Assembly (NCBI GenBank): GCA_023014485.1
Contig: JAJOZX010005526.1
Location: 124,001-188,000, forward strand
DNA length: 64,000 bases
From: Bathynomus jamesi
Lineage: Eukaryota > Arthropoda > Malacostraca > Isopoda > Cirolanidae
Reading direction: 5' to 3'
Shown here: positions 12,483 to 24,023 of the stretch, piece by piece
How positions within the stretch are numbered: position 1 is the stretch's first letter
Layout of the letters: each line of letters begins with the position of its first letter
Position numbers and translations under genes: made by a program
The notes under the pieces: model-generated
Told to the model about the DNA's origin: nothing
Seen by the model: only the letters and a program-made list of their open reading frames with translations
Database searches by the model: none

Positions 12483-13498
12483 AAAATGAAAAAATAATTA
12501 TGTTGTTTTTTTAACATTTTAATACATATTTTAAGATTGAAATAAAAAATAAGTCATTAATACTGGTCTATTTCTATTTTTAGAACATAACAAGGACTTG
12601 TAAAGTTGTAAAAGAAAAACTGGATCCAGAAAATACAAAGATTATATTGATTTTAAATTGAATGAAACTATAACAAATATAAAGTCATTGAAGAAAAGGA
12701 ATTTGAGAAAAGCTGACAATCACTAAATGAAATAAAAAATATTGACAAAATAATGTATTTTTTCCAAATAGCACGAGAATAAAAGTCTCACATTTTCACC
12801 TTTCAAACTTTTGATGTGATGTGGTCACATGAGAATATATGATGTGAATGTAAACAAACCTGCACGTGTACGGAGTGGTATCTGGTGGCCCCAGCCCTTT
12901 GAAAGTTTGAAATTGTGGTATATTAGCCTGATATATTTTGGGGGGCTTCTGGCAGCAAAATAACTGCCTAGTGGGTAATCCGGCACTGCTGACACCCTGC
13001 CTAGGCAAACTCTTTCGTCTTTGTTTTTCATCTAGTACTTTTCCTTCCTGCTGGAAGTTCGCTTTCATTCAGCCTCTCCCAAAGAAGGGTGACCGCTGTC
13101 AACCCTCCAACTATCATCCAAATGCTTCAATTTCTTGCCTTTCTAAAGTTTTTGAATCTATTCTTAATAGGAAGATTCTTAAACACCTTTCTTCTCACAG
13201 TCTTCTTTCAGATCGTCAATTTGGTTTCAGCTAGGGATGCTTCCCTGACGATCTTCTTGCATAGCTCTGGCTCTTTTTCAACTTCCTTTCGGTATTTCGG
13301 TGACAACTTTGCTATTGCACTAGAGATATCAATAGCTTTTGATAGAGTCTGACACAAATCTTTAATCTCCAAACTACCCTCTTTCCGTTTCTATCCTTCC
13401 ATCTGTGCCTTCATATCTGATTTCCTTTCTGGCCGATCTATAGGTGTTGTTGTAGATGGTCACTGTTCTTCTTCTAAAGCTATTAATAGTGGTGTTCC

Positions 13499-13708
13499 CA
13501 GGGCCGTAGCCAGACCAAATCAGTAGGAGGGGCGGAGAAATTGACAGGGGGGACAATGAAAAAATTTAATGTCATTTTATCACTTCACCTATTCCTCTTA
13601 GAACCAAAATACAAACAAAATTCTCGAATAACAATACTGTTTATAAAGTGCTGAGTTTTCCCAGGGGGGGGCTTTGCCCCCCCTGGCCCCCCCTTGGCTA
13701 CGGGCTTG
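13499..13708. mobile_element. 210-bp MITE in the RT gene
   Basis: Ends CAGGGCCGTAGCCAGACC and the inverse of CAAGCCCGTAGCCAAG, with a G-run/C-run hairpin near 13663-13690. Perfect 8-bp target duplication GGTGTTCC (13491-13498, 13709-13716). It sits in the GVPQG motif region of the reverse transcriptase. Confidence 0.88.
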
Positions 13709-14093
13709 GGTGTTCCCCAGGCTCTGTACTGTCACTCACTCTTTTCTCTTTATTTGTCAATGATCTATTAGTCGCACCCTGTACTATCCACTCCTATGCC
13801 GATGATTCCACTCTTTACTTCTCTACCCACTTCCCAAAGCGTCCCTCTCAACTGTCACTCTATGTTTCGTGTGAGACGGGTATGGAACATCTGACCTTTG
13901 ATCTTTCTAATATATATGAATGGGGCAGAGAAAACCTTGTGGCTTTCAATGTCTGAAAAACTTTAGTTCCTTCGTTTGTCTACTCGTCACAATCTTCCAC
14001 ACAATTATCTCCTTACCCTCAACAATACACAACTCAATTCTTGGAGGAGGCAACATGGTGGAAAGAAATTAACAAATTAATGGCATAATCTTA

Positions 14094-14560
14094 TTAATAA
14101 TCGATATGACCTCCTTTTGCTTTAATGACAGCTTCCACTTTGTGAAGCATAGATTCGACAAGTTTATGGATAACATCTTGTGCTATGCCGTTCCAGCATT
14201 CTTCCACATTCTCCCAGAGAGAATCAAGAGAAGTTATATTCTTTTTAGCTTTCAGCCTCTTCAAATGGTCCCAAAGATGCTCTATTGGATTGAGATCAGG
14301 AATTTGTGGAGAAAACTTCATAATTTGTAGAACACGTTCATGAAAAGGTTAGAAGTGTGCTTTGGGTCGTTATCCTGCTGGAAAATGAATCCTTGACCAC
14401 AAAGCCTCAATCCTGATGGTCTTGCATGTCTCACTAGTATGGAGTGGTACTTCTCTTTTGTGAGAGTGTAAATGAGTCTATGGAGATCTCCAACTCCAGA
14501 ATAACTGAAACAACCCCAAACTTGAATGTTGCCTCCACCATCTTTCCTCTTCTCTTAACA
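14094..14560 (-). pseudogene. Tc1-like transposase C-terminal fragment
   Basis: On the complement, 14340-14530 reads IQVWGCFSYSGVGD and then FIFQQDNDPKHTSNLF, the second catalytic Asp region of Tc1-type DDE transposases. After a break, 14094-14321 (75 codons) reads SPQIPDLNPIEHLWDHLK with the third acidic residue in NPIEHLW. The HTH and first Asp regions are absent, so this is a truncated fragment. It interrupts the LINE RT (LINE sequence resumes at about 14555). No inverted repeats or TA duplication were resolved at the edges. Confidence 0.82.
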
Positions 14561-14870
14561 TTCTTGGTGTTTCCTCTTCTCGTGATTTTTCCTGGAAAAA
14601 TCACAGATACTCTCTAAAACAGCTTCTAAGAGGTTAGGTATGCTCTACCGGCTCTGCAATTTTTCATCCCAACTCAGTTACTGTTTCTGTAAAGAGGTCT
14701 TGTCCACTTCTGTGCTACTTAGAAGATCATTGGTAAATTTTTACATTAAAGCGAATGCTACTGTACTTCTCGGAGCTTGTAACTTCAGTGACGGCTATAG
14801 TTGCTGTGGGCCACTGTGCGAGACAGATATGGGGGGCCCCCTTCCCGACACAAATCTAGTTTGATTATAT

Positions 14871-15245
14871 CCCGGTACCGGTTTGATTATATACCTACTG
14901 ATCGAGGCTAAAAATTGATTCAAACCGAGGCCTATAAATAATGAAGGCACGTAACAGCATTTATTAAGTGAATACACATCATACAAACTGGCAAACATTG
15001 AGACGGGCGTAAATACTTTCAAATGCATATAAATACTAAATACATCTCTCTCTAATTTGTAATTAAATAGAAAATACAAAATTACAGCTAAAAAGAATGT
15101 AATTAAATTTTACATACATTATTTGAAAATACAGTTAAAATTTAAATGCATTATGATAGATAATTTTAACAAGTAAGAAAAACATTTCTCTTATTAGTAC
15201 AAAATGTAGCACGCATGATTCTGCACCACATGGTACTGAAGAACA
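14871..15245. other. AT-rich stretch without a gene
   Basis: Nothing recognisable. Low-complexity AT-rich sequence between the LINE remains and the Academ-like gene; it may be the 5' flank of that element. Confidence 0.5.
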
Positions 15246-16138
15246 AAGTGTTCGCACATGAGCTCAAACATCCAAGCTTACAGATTTTTCAATGTGTTTA
15301 ATATGTAACGCGCGGAAGAGGGACAGCATACATAAGGTACAAACAATTACGTGTCAGAGTAATCACTATCAAGCAGCACAAGCTCGGAAGGCCATTTCTA
15401 TGCTTGTCAAAATTGAAGGAGAAGACCTCATTGCAGCTGATGCTGTTTACTACAAATCCTGCATGGCAAGCTATACAAGCAAGCATAACATCAGTGCTTC
15501 AAGGAAAATGGAAGGAGAGAACATATACGAGAAGACATTTATGGCACTAGTAGGAGAAATAGACGTTAATCTACAAGTAAAAGCTTATAAGCTGAAAACC
15601 TTCCTAGAAAAATTCCAACAGCTGTTACCTGACCACATTGATACCCAAGCGGAAGTAGGAACATTGCCAGCCGGAAAATTTCCAGGCAAAAAATTGCCAG
15701 CCGGAAAATTGCCAGTGGGGAAAATTGCCAGCCGAAATATTGCCAGTGAGAAAAAAACTAAAATTCACAAAAAAGGATTTATTTATTAAAATATTATTAT
15801 TTAAAATTTTAAAATGCTAAAACTTGTTAAGGAAAGGAAAGCCTCAAAAAGTACGAAGATTATAAGCAATAGATCGAAGAAATGTCAATTTATCTTCTTC
15901 ATTATACTGACGGATGACTTTCTCCAATCTGTCATTGATATTTTTCTACTTTTTGGCAGTATGTCTCTCTTCCCCTCTTTCGAAGTGCAATTTCTTGGTC
16001 TGAGCTAAAGCCTTTTCGTTAAAGCTAACGAAAATATCACGACTTAACCTAACCAATCGTCAAGGGCGTACAGAGGACCAAACCTGGCATTCAATGAACC
16101 TAACCGGGTATTCAATAATTTTACCATAGGTTTCGATA

Positions 16139-16141
16139 TAT

Positions 16142-16176
<35 letters not shown>

Positions 16177-16177
16177 A
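16139..16177. repeat. (TA)n microsatellite
   Basis: Nearly uninterrupted TA run inside the foldback insertion. Confidence 0.95.
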
Positions 16178-16324
16178 TGACGTAATGATCTTGATGACGT
16201 CATTTAATTTTTTAAAATTAATTATTTAATTTATTAACACCCAGGTGCACAACCTGGGGACCTAATCAATATGTGTGTGAAGGTTCATGTTTGTAACTGC
16301 TTCCATTTTGGAGTTATGGCTGGA

Positions 16325-16362
16325 ACACACACACACACACACGCGCACACACACGCACACAC
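16325..16362. repeat. (CA)n microsatellite with CG interruptions
   Basis: CA-dinucleotide run inside the foldback insertion. Confidence 0.95.
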
Positions 16363-19300
16363 GTCCTTTTTCTCAATTACTTTATTTCTTACTTTCTAAA
16401 TTTTTACATATTTTTGTCACTGGCAATTTTCCGCCTGGCAATATTCTCACTGGCAATTTTCCCCACTGGCAATTTTCCGCCTGGCAATTTTCCGCCTGGC
16501 AATATTCCGACTGGCAATTTTCCGTACACGTACCCAAGCATACCGTGCAGAAAAACTTCAGCGCTGTTTCATGAAGCATTATGGTGATAACATTGTTTTT
16601 CATGCTCAGCGAGGACAGTCCAAGTCAAGCATTGTTGTCAGTAGCAGTGTCAGCTTAGGAGATGCTGTCAGAGCCTTTGCTCAACTGAAGGAAGATTTCA
16701 ACTCTAATGAGATGACACTTAGTTCTGCTGAAGAACAATCAAATGTTCCAGTGAATTCAAAACGCTTACGTCATTCTGCCATTGGTATGCTTGGACAAGA
16801 AATAGCACAAATTGAAAAGCCAACTGAGTACTACACAGCTGCTGAAATCGGCCTGAAAACATCTGAAGAATTTGTTCCAGCACTTTTACAGAAGGCGTTT
16901 CTCTGGTTGCTGAGCAAAGAGGCATTTGAATCGTGTGATTCAAATTACCAGCCAGCAAAAAATTACAACGTAGAGTCTTAGTTCTTCAGAAAGTGTTATT
17001 CATAGCAGTGACAGCAATATTATAACCCCCCTTCACCTAGGACTTGCAGCGCAACTCCATCATGATCATGGGAAACGAGATATAATAGAGTAGACATTCT
17101 CCATGTCCATGGTTTCACTATAAGCTATGATCATCGACGTTTTTTAACTGCCCTAGGAAAAGATGAGCTTAAAAGAATGCAAGATCGCATATACATACCA
17201 CATGACTTAGTCTCACGACAACATGAAGGAAAGCTGATTGAAGAAGGTGACGACAATATTGATATCAACTGTGCAACCATTGATGGAAAGGGAACATTTC
17301 ATTCCATGGCCCGTGTTGTATTTCAGGAACAGGCTATTGATACAGATGGGACTGGCCTGGTCGACAGAGTGAAGATTGGCCAAGAAAAGTCATTGTCTCT
17401 AGCCTGTAATGATGCCAAGGCATTGAAGAATGTACTGCATTATGAAAAGCCCAGGAAACGACCAGAGCCACCTCGCCGTGATGATGCGAAGATCAAGGTG
17501 AAATCATTACATATTGCTGAATCAGACATGCAGGTAGCGGATCTTGCTTGGATGTCTCTGAGAGCGATTCCGCGTGGTAACCTTTCTGTTCCTCCACGTA
17601 TTGACTACAGTTCTGGACTGGATACAATGCATCGATGACAAAACTGCAACTCACTCGCACAGTTGCCATTTATGCTCCAGTTATAGATGCAAAGCCTGCC
17701 GATCCATCAACTGTCTACACAACAATGATCAGAAGTCAAGAAATGACAAAAGCAATGGGACAACTCAGTACAGTCCAAACGATGGACCAACAGCTCTATG
17801 CAGTGGCCCAACAGGTGAAATGGAGCAAACCAGACGACTTTCCCAATCATGTAATTCGCCTTCGTGGATTCCGTAGTGCATGCTGCTTCATTATTGCCAG
17901 AAAACTATGTGGAAGTGGTGGACTGAGGGATCTGCTAGTGGATAGTGGGACTTATGCCCCAAACACAGCTGACATGATGTTTGCTGGGAAGCAGTTTCAC
18001 AGATCTGTCCGTGGTCTAACCCTTTCATATGAGGCACTGATGCAGCTGTTCTTGACAGAATTTGCGAAGTGGTGTGATGCCGACCAAAAAAGACATATCC
18101 CGGAGGAAGTGTGGCAACAGATTGAGGATACCTATGAAGCGACTCAGAATGGCGGTGATCAAGAATCTGCAGATGTAGCAAGTGAACTGAAGGATCGACT
18201 TACTCATGATGTTCTTTCACTACTAAGTGAATTCAAACAAGAACGTAGTACAGACTCACCCACATTTAAATATTGGTAAATGTTGCTGGATGCAGTTCAG
18301 ATACTATTGAACTATGATACATACGCAGTGAACGTGAAGGTAACTGGTCATTACATCTGTCCTCACAACTTGCAATAACGCCATACTTCTTCGCTGCAAA
18401 CCGTACTAATTATGCACGATGGGTACCCATTTATCTCCTTGATATGCTGGAACTTCCTGAAGATGTCTCTCAAGCATTCAATGATGGTGAGTTTGCAGTA
18501 CGTCTGAGACCAGGTCGTTTCAATGGTATTTGGAGTGACATGAGTACTGAATCAACTGTGATATGAGATGCCAAGAGTAATGGGGTTGTTGTTGGGCTCA
18601 CCCGAAGGGAACCAGCCCTTCTCCGCTGGATGCTTACTAGAACGTCACTAGGAGAATATGCCCAGAGTATGAAAGAATGTACTGGAATAGCTGCTGAAGA
18701 ATGTTCTATACATGAGCAAGCAAAACTCTCTGATCTCAAGCGAGATGATGATGATGATGTAAAAAATATGATCAACCATCTTGAAAACAATACGACCAAT
18801 CCATTTCAGCCAGATGTCCACCCAGATGGGAAACTGTTGAACATTTCCAGTGGAGTCATTGCTGACCAAGATGTACAGAAGTCGCCATTATCTGCCATCA
18901 ATGTTGGTGAGAAGGAAATGTACGAATTTATTGGGAGTACCTTGTTCAATGGAGGCAATCGTAGCTTCTACAGTCCTCTGACTAGATTAAAAAATAAGAC
19001 CTTCATTGACATGACTAAAACTACACATGTACTGATCCAAGGCTAAAAAAAGCTGGTTAATATCAGTGCTGAAATGGTGTTTCGTAGAGCATTTAAACTC
19101 TCACAGGCACGGCCAGGCATAACAACGATCCATGTATTGAGGCAGCCAGTCATATCCATTTCAACATGCTTGTTTCATGAAGATGGTGCAATGAGAAAAA
19201 ACACATAAGGCTGAGTTAACACACATATTGGAGAACAAGGCAGAGATTGGTCCTATTCCAACAGCTACTGATAATGTAATCTGTGTCTACATCAGAGATG

Positions 19301-20515
19301 CCATGGCTGAACTACAATCAATGACAGGCAGCAGCAACACATATGCATTTTCCGAGCTTGCCAACAGATACATGACTCGGCTGTTGACTTGTACGCATAA
19401 GGCCAACACTATAATAGATGTGTTCGACCAGTATGACTATAAAGACTCAATCAAAGTTGAAGAACAGAGTAGAAGGTTATCAACTGCAGGTGGAGCTAAG
19501 CAATACCAGGTGATGTCCGGACGGCCACTTCCGCCATGGCACAAGTTCATGGATATCTCATCGAATAAAGCAGCATTGACTGACTTCTTGTGCAACTACA
19601 TAACTGAACATGTACCAAGAACACCGGAAATGGCTGCACACCACGAACATAAGATCTACCTTGCAGGTGGGTTCAGTGATGGAAAAAAAGCGATCTGTTT
19701 TTCTAGCCAAGACGTGACACCAGTGGAAGATCTGTTTTGCTCACATGAAGAGGCAGATACAAAGATGCTTTTCCATGCTATGAAGGCAGATGAGGAAATT
19801 TCTGCTGCCAATATTCAAGGAAGCATAGTTGTCAAGTCACCTGACACATGTTCTCGTGCTAGCTGTGCATTATTTTCCTCAGATGCAACGTACATCATCT
19901 TTCTGGGTAGAAACAGGAAAGGTGATCGCTACTGCTGATCTCCATCGTATATTCCTGTTCACAGCATATGCAGTGAATTACGTCCTGTGGTTCCTAGTCT
20001 ACTTCCCGCCATGCATGCTTTGACAGGATGTGATAGCGTCTCATCATTCTGTGGCATAGGAAAAAAGAAAATGTGGTAAACCATGGAGTCATTGGAGAAG
20101 AAAGGTTCGATTCCACTCCTTGGTAGTTTGAGTACTGACAACACAGTTGAGGCCGAACATGCAGCCCGACAGTTTGTTGCTGCTCTATACGATCCAAAGG
20201 ATGTATATAAAGAAGAACATAATGACTTGAATCTTCTGAGAGTCCGCCTTGCTGACAAGAATGTACCATTACACAAACTACCCCCATCAGAACCTAGCTT
20301 TCTTCAACACTTTAAGAGAGCATTATTTCAGACCCGCATTTGGATGTTGGCTCACGTTGCTAAACCAGATATGTCTTCACCAGATGGAAATGGGTGGCAA
20401 AGAGAGGGGTGATGAATTAAAGTTGAAATTATTTGATGGACCAACAACTGCAGAAGTATTAGATGAGCTTTTGTGCTCATGCCGTGGACGCAGACAGTGT
20501 AGTAAGAACTGCAGG

Positions 20516-22230
20516 TAGACTGCTTATGGAAAACTGATGTGTGGGTAGTTGGGAGGTAACGAAAATGGTTCACTGAGTAGGTAGGTAGTTAATCTAACAA
20601 TTATTAAATTCCTTTTATGTCAATAACTGGGTGGATGAAACCAATTGGTTGCTCACCAGAGTTATTCTCCACACTAGTATTTATATACTGTGTGAGAAGA
20701 GCGTGCTCGGTAATAGATATACATTACCGATCAACCAACCGAAGAAAAAACCAAGACGACGCTGGTGGAAAAAGCCCCGCGAAAAGGAAGACAAGGGAGA
20801 ACGAAAACGAGGAACGGGGCGAGAAGACGGAACGAGAGAAGGGACCAGAACAGACAACGAAAAAGATCCCCACCAGCAAGTACGCTCTCTACAATTAGAC
20901 AGAAGGGGAAAAGAGACTCTCTAATAACTAGCAGTAAGTGACTAATTGTGTTTTTAACCCAGTTAGAAGTAAACGCATTAAATTAAGCTGGGTCAGACAA
21001 ATTAGGCCTACATTGTGGCCTAAGACCTAGCATCAACTCATAGCTTAACAAAGGTGAAGGTAGATTGCCCTAACCAAATTTGGTGAGGAATCCTACTGTG
21101 GACCTCAATTTATCTGCCCGCTCTGGACCATTTCCGGAATCTCTAGGCTGACCCTTACAAGGCTAGACTTAATCTACTCTATAGTTAGACTGGAGATATT
21201 AGGGGTGGGTTAATTGGGGACCAATTCAGACAGAGCATTTTTCACACTGCTAATAACGCATTGAATTGATATTGCGGGAGTCACCGAATACAGTATGCAC
21301 TGACTTACATGCAGTTTTGTAATTGAAAAACAAGTTGAGACTTTTAGTGGAAAGATTCCAATTTTAAGTAATGATTTCTGCTTTAAAGTTATTTAGTAGT
21401 TTGCATCATAAAGATAAGAATTGTTAAAATTTAGTTGATTTAATTGATTTTAGTTGATTTAGCTGATTTTGTGTTACGTACATCGATATACGTATAGTAA
21501 CATAATTTTTGTTTTACAAAATTGACGTTCTTCAAATCTCAATATCGGTTCTTTCACACAGTTAACAATTCAAACTTTATTTTCAAGTGCAACATTATTA
21601 TATATGTATTATAATCATGCCAACATTTGCCTGTTTTTCATAACTGAACGATAAACCTTTCTGCTGGCATGCGAACAGAGGTCTCCATTATTAACCCATG
21701 TAGGCACAGTACTTTGTATGGTGATTCAACATTTTAATATGTCGTTCATTTTGTTCAACATAGTGTATTAATGCTTGAAGTATCAAAATACCTGAATTAT
21801 TGTACTCGAAATTAGTTTTGTACTCACATTAATCAGTTTTGTGAAACACCTGCATTTTAGGTGATATTTTGGGTCTAACAATAAAGTTTTTAGGCAAAAA
21901 ATAAAATATATCATGTCAAAGAATGTTTTTATAGATAAATTGATATTATGTAGCACTAGAGCTTTCAGAAAATGTATAACTTCATGGGAAATAAACCTTG
22001 TCTTCACTGTTCATTGTGTCTTCAAAGATTTCAGTTGTAATGCGTGAATTGAAAACATGAATACACGAGTACGGTGTACCTGTACATAGCTGAAGTTAAT
22101 GGCTGATTTTACTATCTTAGCACAATCAGAATGAAGGACAACATGCCAAACTTATATGTCCAGATGGTGCAGATCATTTTAGGACATATTGTACATTTCT
22201 GTACGAGGGGAGATATTAAATTAAAAAAAT
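20516..22230. other. No recognisable gene
   Basis: 20617-20930 has overlapping Lys/Arg/Glu-rich ORFs over a purine-rich stretch, with a small hairpin (CGGTAATAG ... CATTACCG) near 20709. I do not recognise a protein and the composition alone can keep frames open. 20931-22230 is AT-rich with no motif that I can name. Confidence 0.5.
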
Positions 22231-22275
22231 ATAGCCTGTTATCAGGGGTGGTTATCAGACTTTTGAACGTCACTG
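22231..22275. other. Possible Tc1/mariner terminus
   Basis: The inverse strand reads CAGTGACGTTCAAAAGTC, ending next to TA, which resembles a Tc1-type terminus. The partner end was not found, so this is at most a solo end or truncated MITE. Confidence 0.3.
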
Positions 22276-22311
22276 TATATATATATACATATATATTATA
22301 TATCATACGCA

Positions 22312-23247
22312 CAGACCGTGCATGGAACAAGGAACTCTTCTGGGAAAATTAAATCCACTATAGTCCGAATAAGTAATGGTAAATGACAAACACTATAGGT
22401 TTTTCTTTTTCATGATGTTAGCCCGACGTGGGCAACGGATCACTCGCAAAGAGGCCCCAAAAATATAGCTTCCCTCTGCAAAGCAGATAGGATCCAGCTT
22501 TGGGACAGGATCTAGGGTTACAGCTACACCTAGCCTACTATATTCAGAACCTCAATATAAGCAACAGACTCGTTGCAGTCACGTCGGATTGAATACATCA
22601 TAGAAAAAGGGGTAACTATTGTATTTTTAGCCAAAAACCAAAACTTAACCCTCTAACGCCGACTGGGTCGAATACGTACCGTTTCAAATATACGCATTTA
22701 GACTTAACCCTACAAAAACGTTCGGCGTTAAAGGGTTAAACCTCAATTGGCAAAATTGAGCGTCCACTTTTCATGGCACATAAAATGTCCGTTTCATAAT
22801 GGAATTGAACTTAGAATGGTCCCCTGAGGTTTTTCCATGATACACACAGACCGTGCATGGAAAAGGAACTCTTCTGGGAAAATTAAATCCACTATAGTCC
22901 GAATAAGTAGTGGTAAATAACAAACACTATAGTGATGACAAACACTATCCGACGTGAATGCAACGAGTCTTTTCCTTATATTGAAGTTCTGCATATAGTA
23001 GGCTTGGTGTAGCTGTAACCCTAGATCTTGTCTCAAAGCTGGATCCTATCTGCTTTGCAGATAGCTGGTGAGGGAAGCTATATTTTTGGGGCCTCTTTGC
23101 GAGTGACCCGTTGCCCACGTTGGGCTAACATCATGAAAAAGAAAAACTATAGTGTTTGTCATTTACCATTACTTATTCGGACTATAGTGGATTTAATTTT
23201 CCCAGAAGAGTTCCTTGTTCCCATGCACGGTCTGTGTGTGTCATGAA
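22312..23247. repeat. Large foldback: ~290-bp inverted arms
   Basis: Arm 22312-22595 (starting near ACAGACCGTGCATGG) is repeated in inverted orientation at about 22945-23247. A partial direct copy of the first ~85 bp lies at 22845-22935. The arms share ATCCACTATAGTCCGAATAA and a GCAAAGCAGATAGGATCC stretch. No gene is visible; the short ORFs in it are the two arms read through. Confidence 0.8.
22645..22739. mobile_element. piggyBac-like MITE
   Basis: TTAA CCCTCTAACGCCGA at the left mirrors TCGGCGTTAAAGGG TTAA at the right, giving a 95-bp element flanked by TTAA. TTAA targets with CCCT-type ends are typical of piggyBac-derived MITEs. It sits in the loop of the foldback at 22312-23247. Confidence 0.65.
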
Positions 23248-23281
23248 AAAGACCTCAGGAGACCAATTTGAGTTCAATTCC

Positions 23282-23282
<1 letters not shown>

Positions 23283-23312
<30 letters not shown>

Positions 23313-23336
23313 ACACACCATTCTGAGTTCATTCCC

Positions 23337-23371
<35 letters not shown>
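23283..23371. repeat. Two (TA)n microsatellites
   Basis: TA runs at about 23283-23309 and 23338-23371, separated by 28 bp. Confidence 0.95.
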
Positions 23372-23374
<3 letters not shown>

Positions 23375-23378
23375 CAAT

Positions 23379-23835
23379 TTATAGATACATGAATAAAAAA
23401 TAAAGTATGCGTATATAATTACTTACTTCATTATCATTGACACAAATATTCGAGGTACTTTCTCTTGGTATTTCCTGGTCTTCGAGAAACCAAAGATTCT
23501 TAAAATACCAAAGCCTAGGTATATATATATACACATCATTAGCAATTGCTACAGATTTTTTTGATGAATTCACTTTTTTCATTTCATTCCTAAAATTCGT
23601 CTTCAGAGAATTTATTTTCTTCAGTACAGTTTCCTTGTCCAGGCATCTTTATCTACTTCCTTAAGTTTTTCTATTAATTTTTTTTATAGGTTTCATCCTT
23701 CAGCTGTTTGTTGAAATATTGTTTTGATTTAATTTTGAACAGACAATGTTGTACTCTCTATAAATCTAGAAATTCAGTTAAAAATTCCCGATTAAATGAG
23801 CTTAAATCTGACATTATAGTAAGGAGGAATACAGC
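23379..23835 (-). pseudogene. MADF/Myb-SANT domain protein relic
   Basis: On the complement, starting near 23818, the sequence reads SFNREFLTEFLDLYRE. After frameshifts come KQLKDETYK, LIEKLKEVDKDAW and KKVNSSKKS, then DVYIYIPRLWYF, FLEDQEIPRESTSNI (frame 23379-23582). These blocks match the layout of an insect MADF domain (trihelix DNA-binding) followed by the usual ...VYxPxLWYFxxLxFLxDQ tail. Several frameshifts and stops remove function, and a (TA)n repeat inside the frame adds extra residues. It may be a decayed host gene copy or an accessory gene of a PIF/Harbinger element; no Harbinger transposase is visible nearby. Confidence 0.65.
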
Positions 23836-24023
23836 CCTAACGAACGAAACTTTTCTATAAACAGAGAAAAATACTTGATATGTCCATACAATGGTCATTT
23901 TACTTGACAATGAATTTGGCTCCGCCCAAAAATATCAGGCAGTGACGGAATTCATTCAAGTCAATAAGATGATACAAAGCATTGAACGAGGAGACTGTTT
24001 ACCACCATTAATACCGTTTACAT

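Larger units (their letters stand above)
11522..12988. mobile_element. hAT-type element inside the LINE
   Basis: 1,467-bp insertion with ends TAGTGCCGGATTA and the inverse of CAGTGCCGGATTA. Flanks are CTGACGCC (11514-11521) and CTGACACC (12989-12996), an 8-bp target duplication with one mismatch. Reading across the empty site restores the RT context. It contains no transposase that I recognise and a further nested insertion at 11729-12347. Confidence 0.85.
10704..14870 (+). pseudogene. Jockey/CR1-like LINE reverse transcriptase, fragmented
   Basis: Remains of a non-LTR retrotransposon polyprotein, lying in pieces because of insertions and frameshifts. 10704-11165 looks like the endonuclease-RT linker (ADWEPLRQYFSDF, AEHITEVIL). 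11205-11521 continues it (SGLNSRKTCGLDGVPPVVLK). 12989-13352 has the fingers motif PLPKKGDRCQPSNYHP, CLSKVFESILN and LLSDRQFGF, followed by AFDRV. 13380-13490 and 13717-13956 carry INSGVPQ and the catalytic YADDS box (HSYADDSTLYF). 14555-14820 reads as the distal part (SRDFSWKNHRYSLKQLL). Many stops; dead. No 3' tail or target duplication was identified. The clade is from motif memory and could be jockey, CR1 or relatives. Confidence 0.82.
15651..16530. mobile_element. Foldback-type insertion built from TTGCCAG repeats
   Basis: 880-bp insertion whose left end (15661-15756) is an array of ATTGCCAG(C/T) units separated by CGGAAAA-type spacers. Its right end (16425-16523) is the inverted array CTGGCAAT. 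The perfect repeat TACCCAAGC flanks it (15642-15650, 16531-16539), an 8- or 9-bp target duplication; one copy is exactly what the host coding frame needs. The interior holds (TA)n, (CA)n and a segment shared with 33.3-33.4 kb, and no transposase. Confidence 0.88.
15246..20515 (+). pseudogene. Academ-like transposase with XPG/FEN1-like nuclease region, decayed
   Basis: Consecutive fragments run in one direction through 15292-15650, 16531-16981, 17177-17638, 17635-18279, about 18290-19046, 19228-19938 and 20083-20515. N-terminal cysteines (CLICNARK) lead to DLIAADAVYYKSCMASYTSK. Later come FTISYDH, NCATIDGKGTFHSMARVVFQ, VQTMDQQLYAVAQQVKW, RSVRGLTLSYEALM and NYARWVPIYLLDMLELPED. The distal HEEADTKMLFHAMKAD and LTGCDSVSSFCGIGKKK resemble FEN1/XPG acidic and helix-hairpin-helix motifs, and the C-terminal CSCRGRRQCSKNCR is a Cys cluster. 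That domain order is what I recall for Academ transposons. Multiple stops and frameshifts and one foldback insertion; dead. Flanking TIRs were not found. Confidence 0.66.

Noticed and set aside
20617..20924. Lys/Glu/Arg-rich ORFs in two frames
   Set aside because: Same composition effect; nothing recognisable in either frame.
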